In this document: piece after piece, positions 9,139 through 17,601 of the stretch
Position numbering within the stretch: the first letter of the stretch is position 1
How the letters are laid out: every line of letters begins with the position of its first letter
NCBI RefSeq assembly: GCF_900113015.1
Contig: NZ_FONV01000005.1
Span: 124,001 to 188,000 of the forward strand
Length of the DNA: 64,000 nucleotides
Source: Actinoplanes philippinensis
Lineage (GTDB): Bacteria > Actinomycetota > Actinomycetes > Mycobacteriales > Micromonosporaceae
Reading direction: 5' to 3'
The notes under the pieces: model-generated
Databases searched by the model: none
What the model saw: only the letters and a program-made list of their open reading frames with translations
What the model was told of the DNA's origin: nothing
Position numbers and translations under genes: made by a program

Positions 9139-9828
9139 ATGGCCACGGTGTTGCTCGTCGAAGACGACCATGTCGTGCGCGGCGCCATGCTCCGTTCGCT
9201 AGCCGACCGGGGGCACGCCGTGCACGCCGTCGGCACCGCCCTGGAAGCGCTCCGGCGGGTCGCCGCCGAGACGCCCGACCTGGTCGTTCTCGATCTCGGG
9301 CTGCCCGACCTGGACGGGTCGGACGCGCTGCGCATGCTCCGCGGCATCACCGACGTGCCGATCATCATCGCCACCGCGCGCGACGACGAGCAGACCGTCG
9401 TGCGGCTGCTGCGGGCCGGCGCCGACGACTACATGGTGAAGCCGTTCACCGGCGCCCATCTGGACGCCCGGATAGCCACCGTGCTGCGCCGCGTGGGCCG
9501 GGCCAGCCGCGCCGCGCAGCCGGCCGTCCACGAGGTGGGCGAGCTCCGGGTCGACGTCGGCGAGCGCAGCGCCACCCTCGGCGATCAGCCGCTGGCGCTG
9601 ACCCGCAAGGAGTTCGACCTGCTGGCCTACCTCGCCGCCCGCCCGGGCCGAGTGGTTTCCCGTCGTGAGCTGTTGGAGGAGGTATGGCGACAGCCATCGG
9701 TCGGCGAGGACCAGACCATCGACGTGCATTTGTACTGGCTTCGCCGGAAACTGGGCGAGTCCGCGGCGAAGCCCCGTTACCTGCGCACCGTGCGGGGGGT
9801 CGGATTCCGGTTGGTGGCGCCGGACTGA
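9139..9828 (+). CDS. OmpR/PhoB-family response regulator
   Basis: The 229-residue protein has a receiver domain with the acidic pocket E8/D9/D10, phosphoacceptor D52 and conserved K101. A winged-helix DNA-binding domain of OmpR type follows, with LTRKEFDLLAYLAARPGRVV and the YLRTVRGVGFRL end. It is followed after two bases by its probable kinase. TAACGT lies six bases before the ATG without a Shine-Dalgarno box, suggesting leaderless transcription. The regulated genes are not evident; the adjacent FN3/ricin gene is one candidate. Confidence 0.95.
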   Translation: MATVLLVEDDHVVRGAMLRSLADRGHAVHAVGTALEALRRVAAETPDLVVLDLGLPDLDGSDALRMLRGITDVPIIIATARDDEQTVVRLLRAGADDYMVKPFTGAHLDARIATVLRRVGRASRAAQPAVHEVGELRVDVGERSATLGDQPLALTRKEFDLLAYLAARPGRVVSRRELLEEVWRQPSVGEDQTIDVHLYWLRRKLGESAAKPRYLRTVRGVGFRLVAPD

Positions 9829-9830
9829 GG

Positions 9831-11252
9831 TTGCGGCTGGCGTACACCACCGCCGCCACGACCGCCGTCGCCGCGCTCGTCTTCCTGGTCCCGCTCGGCT
9901 GGGAGCTGCGCAACGACCACCGTGAGGCCGCCCTGGCCCAGGCCGCCGAGCGCACCTCGACGGTGGCCGGCGCGATCGCGGCCGGCGCCGGGGAGAAGGG
10001 TGTCGCCGCCGCCGTCACGGCGGCCGGTGGCGCCCCGGTCGTGCACACCCCCGGGCTGTCCGCCTCCGCCGGCGGCCGGGCCGACGCCGGCCTGATCGAC
10101 CGGGCCGCGGTCGCGGCCGGCCCGACCGTCGAGGACGTCGACGGCGGCATGGTCCGGCTCCAACCGGTCACCGCGGCCGGCAAGACCCTGGTCGTCGAGG
10201 CCTTCGTGCCGGACGCGGAGCTCAACCACAACACCGCGCGCGACTGGTGGCTGCTGCTCGGCCTGGCCGTGGTGCTGGTCGGCGGGGCCGTCGTGGTGGT
10301 CGACCGGCTGGCCCGCGGCGCCGTCGACTCGGCCCGCAACCTGGTCGACGCGGCCCTCGCGGTCGGCGACGGCGACCTGGAGATGCGGATCCAGCCGTCC
10401 GGCCCCCGCGAGCTGGCCGAGGCCGGTTACGCCTTCAACCGGATGGCCGACCGCCTGGTCACCTCGCGGACCGACGAGCGGGAGCTGGTCGCCGACCTGT
10501 CGCACCGGCTGCGGACCCCGCTGACCGCGCTGCGCCTGGACGCCGAGGCCCTCGACCCGGACGACACCCAGATCATCGACCTCACCGCCGACGAGGTGGA
10601 CCGCCGTCGTGGCATCCGGCGGATCCGGACCGCGATCGCCACCCTGGAGGACGAGGTCAACCACCTGATCACCACCACCCGGCAGGCCGTCGCGGACCGG
10701 GTCGCCGCCGAGCCGGAGGACGGGCTCTGCGACGCCAGCGAGGTGGTCCGCGAGCGGATGATGTTCTGGTCGGCGCTCGCCTCCGACCAGGACCGGCAGT
10801 ACCGGGTGGTCGGCGCGCACCTGCGCATCCCGGTGCCGGTGGCCCGCGCCGAGCTGGCCGCCGCGCTCGACGCGGTGCTGGGCAACGTGTTCCGCTACAC
10901 CCCGCAGGGCACCGCGTTCGAGGTGGCGCTCTCCCGGCGTGACGGCTGGGTGGCGCTGCGCATCGACGACGCCGGCCCCGGCATCCCCGACCCGGAGAAG
11001 GCGCTGCGCCGCGGCCAGAGCCAGCAGGGATCCACCGGACTGGGACTTGATATCGCCCGCCGGGTGGCTCAGGCTACCGGCGGCTCGGTCAGTCTGGACC
11101 GGGCCGTGATGGGTGGGGCGAGCGTGGTGATGCTGCTGGCCGACGCGGACGCCACCCCGAAACAACCGAGCCGGTTCGGCCTGGTCGGCCGGGGCCGGCC
11201 GGCACGCGACCGCGACCCGGGACGACGACGCTGGCAACGAGGACGGGAATGA
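9831..11252 (+). CDS. HAMP-domain sensor histidine kinase
   Basis: This is the partner kinase of the preceding response regulator, about 473 residues. It has an N-terminal membrane helix, an Ala/Gly-rich extracytoplasmic segment, a second helix (about 140-160), HAMP, an H-box (LVADLSHRLRTPLTALRL) and an ATPase domain with N-box (LDAVLGNVFRYTPQG) and G-box (DDAGPGIPD; STGLGLDIA). The likely start is TTG 9831, two bases after the regulator stop, because the protein resembles a kinase only from here. Coding resemblance before that point belongs to the regulator in another frame. An acidic insert follows the H-box helix. The signal sensed is unknown. Confidence 0.9.
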   Translation: MRLAYTTAATTAVAALVFLVPLGWELRNDHREAALAQAAERTSTVAGAIAAGAGEKGVAAAVTAAGGAPVVHTPGLSASAGGRADAGLIDRAAVAAGPTVEDVDGGMVRLQPVTAAGKTLVVEAFVPDAELNHNTARDWWLLLGLAVVLVGGAVVVVDRLARGAVDSARNLVDAALAVGDGDLEMRIQPSGPRELAEAGYAFNRMADRLVTSRTDERELVADLSHRLRTPLTALRLDAEALDPDDTQIIDLTADEVDRRRGIRRIRTAIATLEDEVNHLITTTRQAVADRVAAEPEDGLCDASEVVRERMMFWSALASDQDRQYRVVGAHLRIPVPVARAELAAALDAVLGNVFRYTPQGTAFEVALSRRDGWVALRIDDAGPGIPDPEKALRRGQSQQGSTGLGLDIARRVAQATGGSVSLDRAVMGGASVVMLLADADATPKQPSRFGLVGRGRPARDRDPGRRRWQRGRE

Positions 11253-11440
11253 GCAAGGGCTTCCATCGCCGCGACCCCCACGAGGACCGTGTCCCCCGGA
11301 AGACACAGCGCTTGCTTATATCTGCTTTAAGAAGGTTCCCCTTCGCGGCGCGGGCTGGCAGTGTTCCGTTCGATCCCATCCGGCTTCCCGGATCGCAACC
11401 CGCAGCGCGTCCCCATCGCCGCGATCAGAGAAGCCAGCGC

Positions 11441-11479
11441 GCGGTGGGAGGCGGTCACCCCATGGACCCCTCCCACCGC
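11441..11479. promoter_or_regulatory. Stem-loop in the 5' leader of the FN3/ricin gene
   Basis: Perfect 11-base arms (11441-11451 and 11469-11479, GCGGTGGGAGG and its complement) enclose a 17-base loop and end 24 bases before the GTG start. The 250-base space between the kinase gene and this start contains no credible ORF, and an AT-rich pocket at about 11311-11333 could hold a promoter. The hairpin may be a terminator of the two-component operon, an attenuator or an operator; it matches no riboswitch I recognise. Confidence 0.45.
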
Positions 11480-11503
11480 CAACCCGCTCGACAAGGAGAC
11501 GCC

Positions 11504-13729
11504 GTGTCCGCGCATCGCCGGCCGACGTTCCGCGGGTCGCCGTCCGGACGGCGCCGCGCGGAGGAGACTCCGAAACCTCCGAAGACACGCTCCGCTACTT
11601 TCCGGTTCCTTCCGGTAGCCCTCGGCCTGGCGCTGCTCGGCGTCGGCGGCGTGGTCGGCCCCAGCGTGATCAACTACGGTCCGTCGAAGGACGACTACGC
11701 GCTGACCGCGCTGCCCGCCGACGCTCCCGAGCAGGGCCTCGTCTACAGCGGCCTGAAACTGGCGTCCTCCGGCTCGGTCTGCGCCGGGGCGTACCTGGTG
11801 TTCGAGGAGACCTGCACACACGGTCCCGACCCGGCGCCCGACGGCCTCTCGGTCCGTCGTGGCGTCGCCCCGGTGACCGCGGGCAGCGACGAGGTGATGG
11901 TGGTGCGCCGGGAGACCGGTGGCGTGCCCGGCGACGCCGAGATCGCCCGCGACGAGGGCGGCAGCGCGATCACCGCCGACGCCCCGGCGCTGATCCCGGA
12001 CGCCGCGCCCGGCCAGGCCGACTTCATCCTCGGCCCGGACGACGTGGCCTGCGCCGGCGACGGCCGTACCGGCAAGCGGGTGCAACTGCTCTACCTGCAC
12101 GAGTCGGCGACGGCCAGCCGGTACGGGAAGTTCCTCAACTCCTTCCGCACCTGGGCGGCCGGGGTCGACGCGATCTACGACGCGAGCGCCGGCGAGACCG
12201 GCGGCTCCCGCCACATCCGGTACGTGACGACGCCGGAGTGCCGGCCCGACGTGGCCGAGGTGCAGCTGCCGGACGGGTCGCTGCGCTCGTTCGCGTCGAC
12301 CATCGACGCGCTGCGCAGCCTCGGCTACAACCGGACCGACCGCAAGTACCTGATGTTCGCCGACACGAACCTCTACTGCGGCATCTCCACCTACCTCAAC
12401 GACACCCGTCCGGGCCGCGGCAACCGCAACAACGGCGGCCCGTCGTACTCCCGGGTCGACGCCGGCTGCTGGAGCGCCGCGATGGCCGCCCACCAGCTCA
12501 CCCACGCTCTCGGCGCGGTGCTGACCGACTCGCCGAACGCGACCGGCGCGGGCAGCTGCCTCGACGAGTACGACCTGCTCTGCGGCAAGGACCGGACCGG
12601 CAAGCCGGTGAAGAACGTGTGCCCGAAGAAGAACGACAACCGCCTCGACTGCGGCCACGACGACTACTTCAGCACCAACCCGGAGCCCGGCAGCTACCTG
12701 GCCGACCACTGGAACGTGGCGCTCAGCGAGTTCCTGCTGCGCAGCGACGGCGGCGACGACATCCCCGACGTGCCCGGCGCGACAGTGCCCGACCAGGGCA
12801 CGCCGGACGCGCAGCCGCCGGCGGACCCGGCGCCGAGCGGCCCCGCGCCGAGCGGCCCGGCGCCCAGCGCGGGCGTCTCCACCGCGCCGAGCCCGAGCCC
12901 CTCGGTGGCCGTGCCGGCCATCCCGGACCCGGCCGTCTCGGCGACCGGCCCGAAGATCGCGGTGACCCCGGTCGCCCAGCAGCGCCCGACGGCCGGCCCT
13001 CCGGCGGGCACCGGTGACGGTGACGGCGTCGGCGCGCCGCCCGGCGTCACCAACGACGGCGTGCAGGCGGTTCTGGAGATCCGGGAGGCGACCAGCGGCT
13101 CGGTCCGGCTGAACTGGAGCGCCGCCGGGAAGAACACCGACTACGAGGTCATGGTCGACGGGGAGCCGGTGGCCACCACGCGCGCCACCCGGGCCCGTCT
13201 GATCGGCCTCCGGCCGGACGCGAAGTACGTCGTGCAGGTCCGCAACCGCAAGCTCGGCTACCTGGCCAAGGCCACCGCACAGACGGCGCCCGCGGCCGGC
13301 CCGGTGCAGAACTCGTGGTTCGTGCTGACCAACTCGCTGACCGGCGGCGCGGCCGACCTGTACGCGGCCCGCTCCACCGACGGCACGCCGGTCACGCTCG
13401 GCAGTGACGAGGGCGGCACCCAGCAGCAGTGGCAGCTGGTGCCGGCCGGCAACAACACCTATTCGCTGGTCTCGAAGGCCAGCAACCGGTGCGTGATCCC
13501 GCTCGGCGGCGATGTGGTCGCCGGGACGCCGCTGGTGCAGGGCGACTGCCGGGCCGGCACGGCCGCCCGGTGGGCGCTACGGGCGTCGGCGTACGGCTTC
13601 ACGATCCGCGCCGCCTCCGGTGATCTGGTGATCGGGGTGGGCGCACAGCGCTTCGGCACGCAACGCGTGCTGGTACTGCAAGAGGACACCGAGCAGCGGC
13701 ACCAGAGCTGGACTGCTGTGCCGGACTGA
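11504..13729 (+). CDS. Membrane-anchored pseudo-metalloprotease with FN3 and ricin-B-like domains
   Basis: The 741-residue protein starts with a basic cytoplasmic stretch and a single membrane helix (about 33-53). An extracellular domain of some 400 residues resembles actinobacterial metalloprotease-like secreted proteins. A Ser/Pro/Ala-rich linker (about 425-510), a fibronectin type III domain (about 520-595) and a C-terminal ricin-B-like lectin domain (QxW-type repeats QQQWQL, ARWAL, HQSWTAV) follow. At about residue 329 the expected HExxH zinc motif reads HQLTH: the catalytic glutamate is a glutamine. Many cysteines suggest disulfides. Inference: a catalytically dead, carbohydrate-binding surface protein. 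GTG 11504 follows AAGGAG. A 48-residue membrane protein follows after 13 bases. Confidence 0.8.
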   Translation: MSAHRRPTFRGSPSGRRRAEETPKPPKTRSATFRFLPVALGLALLGVGGVVGPSVINYGPSKDDYALTALPADAPEQGLVYSGLKLASSGSVCAGAYLVFEETCTHGPDPAPDGLSVRRGVAPVTAGSDEVMVVRRETGGVPGDAEIARDEGGSAITADAPALIPDAAPGQADFILGPDDVACAGDGRTGKRVQLLYLHESATASRYGKFLNSFRTWAAGVDAIYDASAGETGGSRHIRYVTTPECRPDVAEVQLPDGSLRSFASTIDALRSLGYNRTDRKYLMFADTNLYCGISTYLNDTRPGRGNRNNGGPSYSRVDAGCWSAAMAAHQLTHALGAVLTDSPNATGAGSCLDEYDLLCGKDRTGKPVKNVCPKKNDNRLDCGHDDYFSTNPEPGSYLADHWNVALSEFLLRSDGGDDIPDVPGATVPDQGTPDAQPPADPAPSGPAPSGPAPSAGVSTAPSPSPSVAVPAIPDPAVSATGPKIAVTPVAQQRPTAGPPAGTGDGDGVGAPPGVTNDGVQAVLEIREATSGSVRLNWSAAGKNTDYEVMVDGEPVATTRATRARLIGLRPDAKYVVQVRNRKLGYLAKATAQTAPAAGPVQNSWFVLTNSLTGGAADLYAARSTDGTPVTLGSDEGGTQQQWQLVPAGNNTYSLVSKASNRCVIPLGGDVVAGTPLVQGDCRAGTAARWALRASAYGFTIRAASGDLVIGVGAQRFGTQRVLVLQEDTEQRHQSWTAVPD

Positions 13730-13742
13730 CGGGAGACGAGCG

Positions 13743-13889
13743 ATGCCCGATGTGCTGAGCAGGCCCGAGACCGAGCCGGACGACAATCCGGCCCGGTTCA
13801 CCCGGCGACGGCTCCTGCGCTGGCTGACGATCCTCACCATCGGCACCCTGACGATGGTCGCCTGCTGGCAGGACCCGCTCTACCCCTGA
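13743..13889 (+). CDS. Small membrane protein (48 aa), unknown function
   Basis: ATG 13743 follows GGGAG (13730-13734) and lies 13 bases after the FN3/ricin stop, so the two are probably cotranscribed. The product has an acidic N-terminus (RPETEPDDNPARF), an RRRLLRW basic stretch and one hydrophobic helix with a cysteine (LTIGTLTMVAC), ending DPLYP. This is the layout of a single-pass inner-membrane protein. It overlaps the convergent deaminase gene by ten bases. I recognise no family. A role in assembly or anchoring of the upstream surface protein is speculation. Confidence 0.65.
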   Translation: MPDVLSRPETEPDDNPARFTRRRLLRWLTILTIGTLTMVACWQDPLYP

Positions 13890-14902
13890 GCGGTGGTGTA
13901 GGCGTCGATCTCGGCGAGCAGCGCGGCCTTGCCCTCGGGCGAGCGGAAGCTGTGCCGGACGGCGTTGCGGGCCAGGTCCGCCACGCCGGCGGTGTCCAGC
14001 TTCAGCAGCCGGGCCGCCGTCGCGTACTCCTGCTCCAGGGTGGTGCCGAACATCGGCGGGTCGTCGGAGTTGACGCTGACCGGGACCCCGGCCGCCACCA
14101 GCGTGGCGATCGGGTGTTCCTCGATGTCGGCGACGGCCCGGGTCCGCAGGTTGGACGTCGGGCACACCTCCAGCGGGATCCCGTGCTCGGCGAGGTGGGC
14201 CATCAGCCGCTCGTCCTGGGCGGCGGCGATGCCGTGGCCGATCCGCTCGGCGCCCAGCTCGTGCAGGGCGTCCCAGACGGTCTGCGGGCCGGTGGTCTCG
14301 CCGGCGTGCGGGACGCTGTGCAGGCCGGCCGCGCGGGCCTCGTCGAAGTACGGCTTGAACTGCGGCCGCGGCACGCCGATCTCCGGCCCGCCCAGACCGA
14401 AACTGATCAGCCCGTCGGGCCGTTCGCCGAGAGCGATCCGCAGCGTCTCCTCGGCCGCCGGCAGCCCGGCCTCCCCGGGGATGTCGAAGCACCAGCGCAG
14501 GTCCACCCCGAAGTCGCGGGCGGCGCCGGCCCGGGCGTCCTCGATCGCCTCGCAGAACGCCTTGGCCGCGATGCCCCGGCGGACGCTGGAGTACGGCGTG
14601 ACGGTCAGCTCCGCATACCGCACGTTCTGCCGGCCCAGCTCCCGCCCGATCTCGTAGGTGAGCAGCCGGACGTCCTCGTCATCGCGGATCAGGTCGACGA
14701 CGCTCAGGTAGATCTCGACGAAGTGCGCGAAGTCCCGGAACTCGAAGTAGTCGGCCAGCAGCGCCGGATCGGCCGGGACCGGCGAGCTGCCCTCGTGCCG
14801 GGCGGCCAGCTCGGCGACGATCCGCGGTGACGCCGAGCCGACGTGGTGGACGTGCAGCTCGGCCTTGGGCAGGCCGGCGATGAACGACGTCAGGTCGGTC
14901 AA
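13880..14902 (-). CDS. add: Adenosine deaminase family protein
   Basis: The 340-residue TIM-barrel amidohydrolase has the adenosine deaminase metal and catalytic residues: HVH near the start, HAGE, GHGIA and NSDDP. The N-terminal motif reads HVHHVGSAS rather than the usual HVHLDGS, which marks an actinobacterial subgroup. Some members of the wider family act on aminodeoxyfutalosine in menaquinone biosynthesis, so the substrate may be adenosine or a related 6-aminopurine nucleoside. TTG 14902 follows a GGGGGAA box. It lies nine bases behind the methyltransferase gene on the same strand and may be cotranscribed with it. Confidence 0.85.
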   Translation of the reverse strand: MTDLTSFIAGLPKAELHVHHVGSASPRIVAELAARHEGSSPVPADPALLADYFEFRDFAHFVEIYLSVVDLIRDDEDVRLLTYEIGRELGRQNVRYAELTVTPYSSVRRGIAAKAFCEAIEDARAGAARDFGVDLRWCFDIPGEAGLPAAEETLRIALGERPDGLISFGLGGPEIGVPRPQFKPYFDEARAAGLHSVPHAGETTGPQTVWDALHELGAERIGHGIAAAQDERLMAHLAEHGIPLEVCPTSNLRTRAVADIEEHPIATLVAAGVPVSVNSDDPPMFGTTLEQEYATAARLLKLDTAGVADLARNAVRHSFRSPEGKAALLAEIDAYTTAQG

Positions 14903-14911
14903 GAGTTCCCC

Positions 14912-15652
14912 CTAAATAGTTGCCACCACGAAGATACGGCGGAAGGGGAACGCCACGAGACCGTGCCGCACCGGATGATCCGCGATGATCCGCTCGGCCA
15001 GCGCGGCCCGGAAGGTGGCCCACGCCGCGTCGTGGAGGGCCGCGCGCACCGGGCGCAGGGCGGTCCCCTCCATCCAGCGCAGCACCGGGTGCTCCGGCCC
15101 GTCCGCCGGCAGCAGGTGCAGGTAGGTGGTCTCCCAGGCGTCGACGGTCGCCCCGGCCGCGGTGAGGATCCCGGCGTATCCGGCCGCGTCCAGCACCGGG
15201 TCGGCGCGCAGCTCGACCGGCGACAGCTCGCGGGCGGCCCGGTGCCCGGGGCTGTCGAAGTTGCCCGGCACCTGCATCGCGAGCCACGCCCCGGCCGGCA
15301 GCTCACGCGCCCAGCGGGCGAGCATGTCCTCGTGCCCGGGGACCCACTGCAGGGCGGCGTTGGTGACCACCACGTCGACGTCCGGCTCCGGGCGCCAGCC
15401 GGCGATGTCACCGAGCCGGAAGTCGACGGAGCCGGGCTCGGCGGCGGCCTTGGCGATCATCTCGGCCGACGAGTCGATCCCGGTCACCCGGGCGCCGGGC
15501 CAGCGCTCGGCGAGGGTCCGGGTCAGCTCGCCGGGTCCGCAGCCGAGGTCGGCGACGGCCCGCGGACGTTCCGCGCCGATCCGGGCGACGAGGTCGAAGA
15601 ACGGACGGGAGCGTTCGGCGCCGAAGCGGCGGTACACGGCGGGGTCCCACAT
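14912..15652 (-). CDS. tam: Trans-aconitate 2-methyltransferase
   Basis: The 246-residue class I SAM methyltransferase opens with MWDPAVYRRFGAERSRPF, highly typical of Tam. It has motif I VADLGCGPGELT and the downstream NAALQWV segment. Tam methylates trans-aconitate, a spontaneous isomer of cis-aconitate that inhibits aconitase, so it is a metabolite-repair enzyme of the TCA cycle. A clear AGGAGG box precedes ATG 15652. The divergent aldo/keto reductase starts 64 bases away. Confidence 0.92.
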   Translation of the reverse strand: MWDPAVYRRFGAERSRPFFDLVARIGAERPRAVADLGCGPGELTRTLAERWPGARVTGIDSSAEMIAKAAAEPGSVDFRLGDIAGWRPEPDVDVVVTNAALQWVPGHEDMLARWARELPAGAWLAMQVPGNFDSPGHRAARELSPVELRADPVLDAAGYAGILTAAGATVDAWETTYLHLLPADGPEHPVLRWMEGTALRPVRAALHDAAWATFRAALAERIIADHPVRHGLVAFPFRRIFVVATI

Positions 15653-15683
15653 GACAGCCTCCTAAACCGTACGTACGTCTTGT

Positions 15684-15710
15684 TTGAACCTACCAGCTGA
15701 GCGGTAGGGT
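15684..15710 (+). promoter_or_regulatory. Probable promoter of the aldo/keto reductase gene
   Basis: A TTGAAC hexamer (15684-15689) lies 15 bases from TAGGGT (15705-15710), which is six bases before GTG 15717. The transcript should be leaderless. A short inverted repeat, CCTACC/GGTAGG (15689-15694 and 15703-15708), spans the spacer and -10, and may be an operator or chance. Confidence 0.45.
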
Positions 15711-15716
15711 CACGAC

Positions 15717-16694
15717 GTGGAAAAACGAAGCTTCCGTAGGCTGGGCCGGACCGTCGGCGTCGTGGGACTGGGCGCCTGGCAGCTCGGGGCCGACTGGGGT
15801 CAGGTCAGCGAGGCCGACGCGCACGCCACCCTGCAGGCCGCCGTCGACTCCGGCGTCACCTTCATCGACACCGCCGATGTGTACGGGGACGGTCGCAGCG
15901 AGCAGATCATCGGCTCGTTCCTGAAGGACCACCCCGGTCTGACCGTCTTCACCAAGATGGGCCGCCGGCTGCCCCAGGAGCACGCCAACTACTCGCTGGA
16001 CAACTTCCGGGCCTGGACCGACCGCTCCCGGGCCAACCTCGGGGTGGACACGCTGGACCTGGTTCAGCTGCACTGCCCGCCCACCTCGGTGTTCAGCTCG
16101 GACGAGGTCTACGACGCTCTCGACACCCTGGTCGAGGAGAAGCGGATCGGGGCGTACGGGGTGAGCGTCGAGAAGGTCGACGAGGCCCTCGCCGCGATCG
16201 CCCGGCCCGGCGTCGCCAGCGTGCAGATCATCCTCAACGCGTTCCGCCTCAAGCCGCTGGAGCGGGTGCTGCCGGCCGCCGCCGAGGCCGGCGTGGGCAT
16301 CATCGCCCGGGTTCCGCTCGCCAGCGGCCTGCTCTCCGGGCGCTATGACGAGACCACCACGTTCGGCGCCGACGACCACCGCAACTACAACCGGCACGGT
16401 GAGGCGTTCGACGTCGGCGAGACGTTCTCCGGCGTGGACTTCCGAGTCGGCCTGGAGGCGGTGGGCCGGCTGCGGCCACTCGTCCCGGCGGGCGCGACGA
16501 TGGCCCAATTCGCTCTGCGCTGGATCATCGATCAGCCGGGGGTGACAGCGGTGATCCCGGGGGCCCGTAACCCGGAACAGGCGCGGGCGAACGCCGCGGC
16601 CGCCGATCTTCCGCCGCTCTCGCCGGAAACCAGAGAAATGATCACCGTGGTCTACGATGAGTTGATTCGCCCGCAGGTGCACGACAAATGGTGA
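15717..16694 (+). CDS. Aldo/keto reductase
   Basis: The 325-residue protein is a NAD(P)H-dependent (beta/alpha)8 aldo/keto reductase. The catalytic tetrad is recognisable: D of FIDTADVYGDGRSE with the following Y, K in FTKMGRR, and H in VQLHCPP. The C-terminal VIPGARNPEQARAN segment binds the cofactor phosphate. It reduces aldehydes or ketones; the physiological substrate is unknown. GTG 15717 has a TAGGGT hexamer six bases upstream and no Shine-Dalgarno. The next gene starts inside its last codons. Confidence 0.92.
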   Translation: MEKRSFRRLGRTVGVVGLGAWQLGADWGQVSEADAHATLQAAVDSGVTFIDTADVYGDGRSEQIIGSFLKDHPGLTVFTKMGRRLPQEHANYSLDNFRAWTDRSRANLGVDTLDLVQLHCPPTSVFSSDEVYDALDTLVEEKRIGAYGVSVEKVDEALAAIARPGVASVQIILNAFRLKPLERVLPAAAEAGVGIIARVPLASGLLSGRYDETTTFGADDHRNYNRHGEAFDVGETFSGVDFRVGLEAVGRLRPLVPAGATMAQFALRWIIDQPGVTAVIPGARNPEQARANAAAADLPPLSPETREMITVVYDELIRPQVHDKW

Positions 16695-16918
16695 ACAATG
16701 AAACCGAGCCGCCGCGGTTGAGAGGCTGGCTCACCATGTCCCTGGGTCTGCTCGCCGTCGTGCTCGGTGGCGTGTGGACACTCCAGGGTCTGGACTACCT
16801 CGGCGACAGCCTGATGAGCGGGCAGACGGTGTGGGCGGCGGTCGGCGGTGCGCTGATCGTCGTCGGTCTGTTATTGATCATCTTCGGGATGCGCCGGCGG
16901 TCCCGCGGGCAGAGCTGA
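16688..16918 (+). CDS. Small two-helix membrane protein
   Basis: The 76-residue product has two hydrophobic segments (about 17-33 and 48-67) separated by LDYLGDSLMSGQ, with a basic tail MRRRSRGQS. ATG 16688 overlaps the reductase stop by seven bases, so translation is likely coupled. Similar small two-helix proteins are common and uncharacterised in actinobacteria. No function can be read. Confidence 0.75.
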   Translation: MVNNETEPPRLRGWLTMSLGLLAVVLGGVWTLQGLDYLGDSLMSGQTVWAAVGGALIVVGLLLIIFGMRRRSRGQS

Positions 16919-16949
16919 GCCCGGCGGGCCGCGACCCCTGCACGAAAGA

Positions 16950-16980
16950 GGCCCCGCAACCTCAGGGAGGGTGCGGGGCC
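16950..16980. terminator. Bidirectional hairpin terminator
   Basis: Perfect 9-base arms (16950-16958, GGCCCCGCA, and 16972-16980) with further ACC/GGT pairing form a strong stem between the rightward small membrane gene and the leftward cold-shock gene. It can end transcription from both sides. No T tract is present. Confidence 0.75.
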
Positions 16981-17042
16981 ACGGTCGGGCCGGCCTCCGC
17001 CAGGCGGCCGGCGAGCCGGTCTCACGACCGGCGGTTAAGGTC

Positions 17043-17246
17043 TCAGAGCGGGCGAACCTGCTCCGCCTGCGGGCCCTTCTGGCCCTGGGCGATCTCGAAC
17101 TCCACCCGCTGGTTCTCCTCCAGAGTGCGGTAGCCGCTCGTCTGGATGGCCGAGAAGTGGACGAACACGTCAGCACCCCCGCCGTCGACGGTGATGAAGC
17201 CGAAGCCCTTGTCTGCGTTGAACCACTTCACGGTTCCTTGCGCCAT
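17043..17246 (-). CDS. cspA: Cold shock protein (CspA family)
   Basis: The 67-residue single OB-fold protein carries both RNA-binding motifs, KGFGFI (RNP1) and VFVHFSAI (RNP2), and starts [10 protein letters not shown]. It binds single-stranded RNA/DNA and acts as an RNA chaperone. ATG 17246 is preceded by AAGGAGAG; an in-frame extension of 12 residues upstream has no family support. The 350-base gene-free stretch upstream is consistent with a long regulated 5' leader, common for csp genes. Confidence 0.96.
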   Translation of the reverse strand: MAQGTVKWFNADKGFGFITVDGGGADVFVHFSAIQTSGYRTLEENQRVEFEIAQGQKGPQAEQVRPL

Positions 17247-17601
17247 GCTGAACTCTCCTTCTGAAAATGCCGGCCCGCCCAACCGCGGCAGCGCGGGGCC
17301 GATGACCGTTTTCGAGCAGCGGTACCGCGAGGCGGCCTTTCAGAGGACGTCCCATCCGCTCGGCTCTCGTGACACCTGCCGACCCTCCCGGGGCGGGGCC
17401 GGCGTCCCGCGGGCCTAGCGGAAGCTAGCGAACCACGTACGCAAAAACTGGCCACACTGTACCCGAAAATCGGGCCGTAAAGCTGCCCCTCGAAGGAATC
17501 CAATAATGGATGACCGATATGGAAAAGGCCCCCCACTTCTACCGAACGAGTCCGGAACGAAGCGAGGGGCCGCCAAGACACTTGTCTATACAACAGATGA
17601 T
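17247..17601 (-). other. Gene-free leader region upstream of the cold-shock gene
   Basis: I see no credible ORF in these 355 bases. They should contain the cspA promoter and 5' leader (a weak TACAGT -10 candidate on the minus strand at 17456-17461, beside a CCCGA/TCGGG hairpin) and the terminator at 17527-17571. The promoter assignment is weak. Confidence 0.4.
17527..17571 (-). terminator. Terminator of the DUF4235 operon
   Basis: On the minus strand GGCCCC (17566-17571) pairs with 17527-17532, and an inner CTTC/GAAG stem shortens the loop. The stem is followed by TTTTCC, a short T run rare in this DNA. It lies just past the stop of the last gene of the 18670-17602 operon. Confidence 0.6.
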
